A stretch of 64,000 bases of DNA. It comes from Methylobacterium sp. Leaf104 (GTDB lineage Bacteria > Pseudomonadota > Alphaproteobacteria > Rhizobiales > Beijerinckiaceae). The stretch covers positions 113,241 through 177,240 of the forward strand of contig NZ_LMMZ01000041.1 of NCBI RefSeq assembly GCF_001422885.1, read 5' to 3'. The position numbers and the translations under genes were made by a program. A model generated the notes under the pieces. That model worked only from the letters and a program-made list of their open reading frames with translations. It did not search any database and was not told the DNA's origin. Below are positions 59,977 to 64,000 of the stretch, piece after piece (position 1 is the stretch's first letter; every line of letters starts with the position of its first letter).

Positions 59977-61162
59977 ACCGCTCGCCGGAATCCGCGTTCT
60001 CGAACTCGGACAGCTCATCGCCGCCCCCTTCGCCGCCCGCCTGATGGCGGAATTCGGCGCCGAGGTGATCAAGGTCGAGGCGCCGGGGGAGGGCGATCCC
60101 CTGCGCAAGTGGCGCAAGCTGCACGAGGGCACCTCGCTCTGGTGGTACCTCCAGTCCCGCAACAAGAAGTCCATCGCCGTCGACCTGAAATCGCCGGAGG
60201 GCGCCGATGTGGTGCGCGCCCTGGCCACCAGCGCCGACGTGGTGATCGAGAACTTCCGGCCCGGGGGCCTGGAGAAGCTCGGGCTCGGCTGGGCGGACCT
60301 CTCCGCCCTCAACCCCAACCTCGTCATGGTCCGCATCTCCGGCTACGGCCAGACCGGACCCTACCGCGACCGTCCGGGCTTCGGCGCCATCGGCGAGGCG
60401 ATGGGCGGCCTGCGCTTCACCACCGGCGACCCGGACAGCCCGCCGGCCCGCGTCGGCGTCAGCATCGGCGACACCCTGGCCTCCCTGCACGGCGTCATCG
60501 GGGCGCTGATGTCGCTCCTCCACGTCAAGACCGCCGGCGGCAAGGGCCAGGTCATCGACGTCTCCCTGGTGGAGAGCGTGTTCAACGTCATGGAGAGCCT
60601 CGTCCCCGAATACGACCTCCTCGGCGAGGTCCGCACCCGGACGGGCGGCGCCCTGCCGGGCATCACGCCCTCGAACACCTACCCGACCCAGGACGGCGGC
60701 TACGTCGTCATCGCGGGCAACAGCGACCCGATCTTCCGGCGCCTGATGCAGGCGATCGGCCGGCCCGACCTCGCCGACGACCCGGCCCTGCGCAGCAACG
60801 ACGGCCGCTCGGCCCAGGCCGCGAGGCTCGACGCGGCCATCGCGGCGTGGTCGGGGTCGCGCAGCATCGCGGAGGCGCTGGCGGCCCTCGAGGCGGCGCA
60901 GGTCCCGGCCGGGCGGATCTACTCGGTGGCCGACATCGTCGCCGACCCGCACTATCAGGCCCGCGACATGATCCTGGCGACCGAGCTGCCCGGCGGCACC
61001 GCGGTGAAGATGCCCGGCATCGTGCCCAAGCTCTCCGGCACGCCCGGTGAGGTGCGCTGGTCCGGACCGGCGCTCGGCGCCCATACCGACGCCGTGCTGG
61101 CGGATCTGGGCTACGACGCGGCGGCGATCGCGGCCCTGCGGAACACGGGAGCAGTGGCATGA
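59969..61162 (+). CDS. Class III (CaiB/BaiF) CoA transferase
   Basis: A 397-residue enzyme that moves CoA between carboxylic acids. The N-terminal core GIRVLELGQLIAAPFAARLM and the motif ENFRPGGLEKLGLGW are typical. The catalytic aspartate is Asp168 in VSIGDTLASLHG, at almost the same position as in formyl-CoA transferase. The ATG at 59969 was chosen for the GGAGGA site 8 nt upstream. Its stop overlaps the lyase start (ATGA), so transferase and lyase are made together. Activation of 3-hydroxy-3-methylglutarate or a similar dicarboxylate is inferred from that pairing. Confidence 0.9.
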   Translation: MAGPLAGIRVLELGQLIAAPFAARLMAEFGAEVIKVEAPGEGDPLRKWRKLHEGTSLWWYLQSRNKKSIAVDLKSPEGADVVRALATSADVVIENFRPGGLEKLGLGWADLSALNPNLVMVRISGYGQTGPYRDRPGFGAIGEAMGGLRFTTGDPDSPPARVGVSIGDTLASLHGVIGALMSLLHVKTAGGKGQVIDVSLVESVFNVMESLVPEYDLLGEVRTRTGGALPGITPSNTYPTQDGGYVVIAGNSDPIFRRLMQAIGRPDLADDPALRSNDGRSAQAARLDAAIAAWSGSRSIAEALAALEAAQVPAGRIYSVADIVADPHYQARDMILATELPGGTAVKMPGIVPKLSGTPGEVRWSGPALGAHTDAVLADLGYDAAAIAALRNTGAVA

Positions 61163-62115
61163 GCCCCCCCGTGAACGGGAGCCTGGGCGACGCGGCGCCC
61201 CTGATCGTCCAGGAGGTCGCGCCCCGCGACGGCCTGCAGATCGAGCCCGCCTTCGTCGCGACCGCCGACAAGGTCGCGCTGATCGACGCCCTCTCGGCCG
61301 CGGGCTTCAGCCGGATCGAGGCGACCTCGTTCGTCTCGCCCAAGGCGGTCCCGGCCCTGCGCGACGCCGCCGAGGTGCTGGCGCGGATCACGCGGCGGCC
61401 GGGCACGCTCTACGTCGCCCTGGTGCCGAATCTGAAGGGTGCCGAGCGGGCGCTCGCGGCCCGCGCCGACGAGCTCAACCTCGTGATGTCGGCGAGCGAG
61501 ACCCACAACCGCGCCAATATGGGCCTGACCCGCGAGGCTTCCCTCGACGCCTTCGCCCGCATCGTCGCGGCGGCCGAAGGCACCGGGGTGCGCCTCAACG
61601 CCACCGTGGCCACCGCCTTCGGCTGCCCCTTCGAGGGCGCGCAGCCGCCGGAGCGGGTCCTCGGCATCGTCGAGCGCTACCGCGCCCTGGGGGTCGAGGG
61701 CATCACCCTGGCCGACACCACCGGGATGGCCAATCCGTGCCAGGTCGGCGCCCTCGTGGCCCGCGCCCTCCAGATCGTCCCCGCGGAGGCGCTGACGCTC
61801 CATTTCCACAACACCCGCGGCCTCGGCCTCGCCAACGTGCTGGCGGCGCGGGCGGCCGGCGCCCTTCGCTTCGACGCAGCCCTCGGCGGCCTCGGGGGCT
61901 GCCCCTTCGCCCCGGGTGCCACCGGCAACATCTGCACCGAGGACCTCGTGAGCATGGCCCACGAGATGGGCATTCCCACCAGCCTCGACCTCGACGCGCT
62001 GATCGCCCTCTCGCGCGGGCTGCCCGCCCTCGTCGGCCATCCCGTGCCGGGGCAGGTGGCCCAGGCCGGCCGCCCCGGCGAGCTCCACCCGCCGCCGCCC
62101 GGGATCGCGGCCTGA
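61159..62115 (+). CDS. Hydroxymethylglutaryl-CoA lyase family protein
   Basis: A 318-residue TIM-barrel lyase. EVAPRDGLQIEP carries the metal-binding Asp, SASETHNRANMG and LHFHNTRGLGLAN are family segments, and GLGGCPFAPGATGN contains the catalytic-loop cysteine. HMG-CoA lyase cleaves HMG-CoA to acetyl-CoA and acetoacetate; related bacterial enzymes act on similar 3-hydroxy acyl-CoAs. Its overlap with a CoA transferase rather than with leucine-degradation genes points to degradation of a free dicarboxylic acid. Confidence 0.92.
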   Translation: MSPPVNGSLGDAAPLIVQEVAPRDGLQIEPAFVATADKVALIDALSAAGFSRIEATSFVSPKAVPALRDAAEVLARITRRPGTLYVALVPNLKGAERALAARADELNLVMSASETHNRANMGLTREASLDAFARIVAAAEGTGVRLNATVATAFGCPFEGAQPPERVLGIVERYRALGVEGITLADTTGMANPCQVGALVARALQIVPAEALTLHFHNTRGLGLANVLAARAAGALRFDAALGGLGGCPFAPGATGNICTEDLVSMAHEMGIPTSLDLDALIALSRGLPALVGHPVPGQVAQAGRPGELHPPPPGIAA

Positions 62116-62224
62116 CGCTCGGCCCCGGCCCGAGGTCGCCCGAACACAAGAGACCGCCCGAATCTGCAAGATCGCCCGGCCAAGGGCGGCGCGCCCCATC
62201 GAGACGCCTCCAGGGAGAGACCCC

Positions 62225-63547
62225 ATGACCCTCGCCGCCCCGGCCGCCCTCGGCGTGCCCGCAGAGACCAGCGAAGCCGCCACCTACCGGAAGATCGCCT
62301 GGCGGCTGATGCCGCTGATCATGGTCTGCTACCTGTTCGCCTTCTTCGACCGCATCAACATCAGCTTCGCCAAGTTCCAGCTCCAGAGCGACCTCGGCTT
62401 CAGCAACACCGCCTACGGCCTCGGCGCGAGCCTGTTCGTGGTCGGCTACGTCATCTTCGAGGTACCCTCGAACCTGATCCTGTACCGGGTCGGCGCCCGG
62501 CGCTGGATCGCCCGGATCATGATCTCCTGGGGGCTCGCCACCGCCGCCATGGTGTTCATCACCCAGGAATGGCACTTCTACGCCCTGCGCTTCCTGATCG
62601 GCGCCATGGAGGCGGGCTTCGCCCCCGGCATCCTCTACTACCTCACCCTGTGGTTCCCGGCCTCGCGGCGGGGGCGCATCACCTCGATGCTGTTCGTGGC
62701 CTCGGCCTTCTCGGGCATCTTCGGCGCCCCGTTCTCGGGTCTGATCCTGACCTCGCTCAACGGCGTCGCGGGACTGGCCGGCTGGCAATGGCTGTTCCTC
62801 GCCGGCGGCCTGCCCTGCCTGCTCCTCGGTGCCCTGGTGATGAGCCGCTTCGACGACCGCGTCACCGATGCCCGCTGGCTCACCGAATCCGAGAAGACCC
62901 TGGTGGCGAGCCAGATCGCCGAGGCCAATCGCGGCATCGGCGACCACTCGCTCCTGGGTGCCATCCGCAGCCCCGGCTTCCTCAAGGTCGGGCTGATCTA
63001 CTTCCTGCTCCAGATCGGCTCCTACGGCCTGAACTTCTGGGGGCCGGACCTGATCCGCACCGCGAGCGGCGCCAGCACCGGGACGGTCGGGCTCCTGGCG
63101 GCCTTGCCCTACATCTGCGGGGCGATCAGCATGGTGGTGATCGGGCGGCTGTCCGACGCCTCCGGCAACCGGCCGAAATTCGTGGCCGGCCTCGCCATCG
63201 CGGCGGCGCTGGGCTTCTTCGGCGCCGGCCTGTTCGACCGGCAGATCGTGCCGCTGATGCTGGCTCTCTGCCTGGTCGGGACCGGGATCGTCGCCTCGAT
63301 CCCCACCTTCTGGACCCTGCCGCCGAAGCTGGTCACCGGCGTCGGCGCCGCCGGCGGCATCGCCCTCATCAACACCCTCGGGCAGTTCGGCGGCATCGTC
63401 AGCCCGGTGATGGTGGGCTGGGTGAAGGATCTGACCGGATCGACCACCCCGGCCATCTGGGTGATCGCCGGCCTGTGCCTGACCGCCGCCGCGATCAGCC
63501 TGTTCGCCCTGCCGGCCCAGCTGCGCCGCAGCGACCGCATCGACTGA
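62225..63547 (+). CDS. MFS transporter of the anion:cation symporter (ACS) family
   Basis: A 440-residue, 12-helix transporter. The first part (YLFAFFDRINISFAKFQLQS) and the YVIFEVPSNLILYRVGARRW motif are the ACS (phthalate/tartrate/glucarate permease) signature. A GGGAGAG site precedes the ATG. Standing 110 bp after the lyase, it most likely imports the carboxylate handled by the two upstream enzymes. Confidence 0.9.
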   Translation: MTLAAPAALGVPAETSEAATYRKIAWRLMPLIMVCYLFAFFDRINISFAKFQLQSDLGFSNTAYGLGASLFVVGYVIFEVPSNLILYRVGARRWIARIMISWGLATAAMVFITQEWHFYALRFLIGAMEAGFAPGILYYLTLWFPASRRGRITSMLFVASAFSGIFGAPFSGLILTSLNGVAGLAGWQWLFLAGGLPCLLLGALVMSRFDDRVTDARWLTESEKTLVASQIAEANRGIGDHSLLGAIRSPGFLKVGLIYFLLQIGSYGLNFWGPDLIRTASGASTGTVGLLAALPYICGAISMVVIGRLSDASGNRPKFVAGLAIAAALGFFGAGLFDRQIVPLMLALCLVGTGIVASIPTFWTLPPKLVTGVGAAGGIALINTLGQFGGIVSPVMVGWVKDLTGSTTPAIWVIAGLCLTAAAISLFALPAQLRRSDRID

Positions 63548-63587
63548 CCCGTCCGGGTGCCCCTGGTCGGGAGCGCCCCGCCTCGCC

Positions 63588-64000
63588 TCAGGCGTGGGGG
63601 AGGGGCAGGGCGGCCTCGTCCGTCGCACCGACGAAGCGGCCGAAGACCCGGCCGAGGACGGCTCCGAGGCTGTCCATCAGCAGGAACACCGCCGGCACGA
63701 AGACCAGCGAGAGCAGGGTCGAGACGATCAGGCCCGAGATCACCGCCACCGCCATCGGCGCCCGGAACTCGCCGCCGACGCCGAGCGCCATGGCCGAGGG
63801 CACCATGCCGGCCGCCATGGCGATGGTGGTCATCACGATGGGCCGCGCCCGCTTGCGGCCCGCATCCACGATGGCGGTGACCCGGTCGACGCCGCGGGCC
63901 ATCTCCTCGACGGCGAAGTCCACCAGCATGATGGCGTTCTTCGTCACTAGCCCCATCAGCATCAGATGCCGATCACCACCGGCATCGAGATCGGCATGTT
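63588..64000 (-). pseudogene. RND efflux permease, C-terminal end with an apparent frameshift (cut by window end)
   Basis: On the minus strand the last ~125 residues of an RND (HAE/CzcA-like) permease are readable (MGLVTKNAIMLVDFAVEEMA, VMTTIAMAAGMVPSA). The upstream bases 63964-64000 encode NMPISMPVVIGI in a different frame. The expected join is ...IGI-L-MLMGLV, but one C is missing before TGATGCTG at about 63963-63966, giving a stop. Either the gene is inactivated by a one-base deletion or the base call is wrong. The rest of the gene lies outside the window. Family proteins pump drugs or metals with a periplasmic adaptor. Confidence 0.75.

Overview
The window is high-GC alphaproteobacterial DNA and fits a Methylobacterium/Methylorubrum-type methylotroph. 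The decisive marker is a complete calcium-type methanol dehydrogenase cluster in the order mxaF-J-G-I-R-S-A-C-K-L-D-E-H-B (37689-49985), with a mxaW-like gene facing away upstream. That gene order and the divergent mxaW match what is known from Methylobacterium extorquens.

Layout. Positions 1-4065: the tail of a GGDEF protein, a broken IS1182-type transposase, an MDR oxidoreductase and a secreted catalase-like peroxidase. Positions 4772-16336: a type II secretion system (T2SS). gspD reads forward alone, gspL-gspM-gspC-like read backward, gspE-F-G-H-I-J-K read forward, and a minimal prepilin peptidase (gspO) reads backward. Positions 16505-19942, right behind the peptidase: a secreted copper radical oxidase of the galactose/glyoxal oxidase type with an added six-repeat tectonin propeller, preceded by a SCO-like thioredoxin-fold protein. 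Next come a 6-TM membrane protein, an oxalate-decarboxylase-like bicupin and a large autotransporter with an internally duplicated passenger (to 27452).

Positions 27764-36106 hold a surface-glycan locus: two glycosyltransferase genes backward, then a methyltransferase/phosphotransferase-like protein and a glycosyltransferase fused to a nucleotide-kinase-like P-loop domain forward. A trypsin-like protease and the mxaW-like gene lead into the mxa operon. Its genes from mxaR onward are almost all start-stop overlapped, and it ends in the response regulator mxaB. An AT-rich stretch with a tRNA-like 3' end follows.

Positions 50453-64000 are a mixed region: a fosmidomycin-resistance-like MFS pump with a divergent LysR gene, a PAP2/haloperoxidase-type phosphatase, a NepR-like anti-sigma factor, several small secreted proteins, a LuxR-type regulator with a degenerate receiver, a thioesterase, and a LysR - CoA-transferase - HMG-CoA lyase - MFS catabolic unit. 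The window ends in an RND efflux permease that appears frameshifted.

How the genes work together. MxaFI with cytochrome cL (MxaG) oxidises methanol in the periplasm; MxaRSACKLD insert calcium and mature the enzyme; MxaB and the palindromic mxaF leader are the likely control points. The most novel-looking unit is the T2SS with its own peptidase, a probable secreted copper oxidase substrate and a SCO-like helper. I infer that this is a dedicated export and metallation pathway for an extracellular copper radical oxidase. Long reading frames antisense to real genes are codon-bias shadows and were left out.
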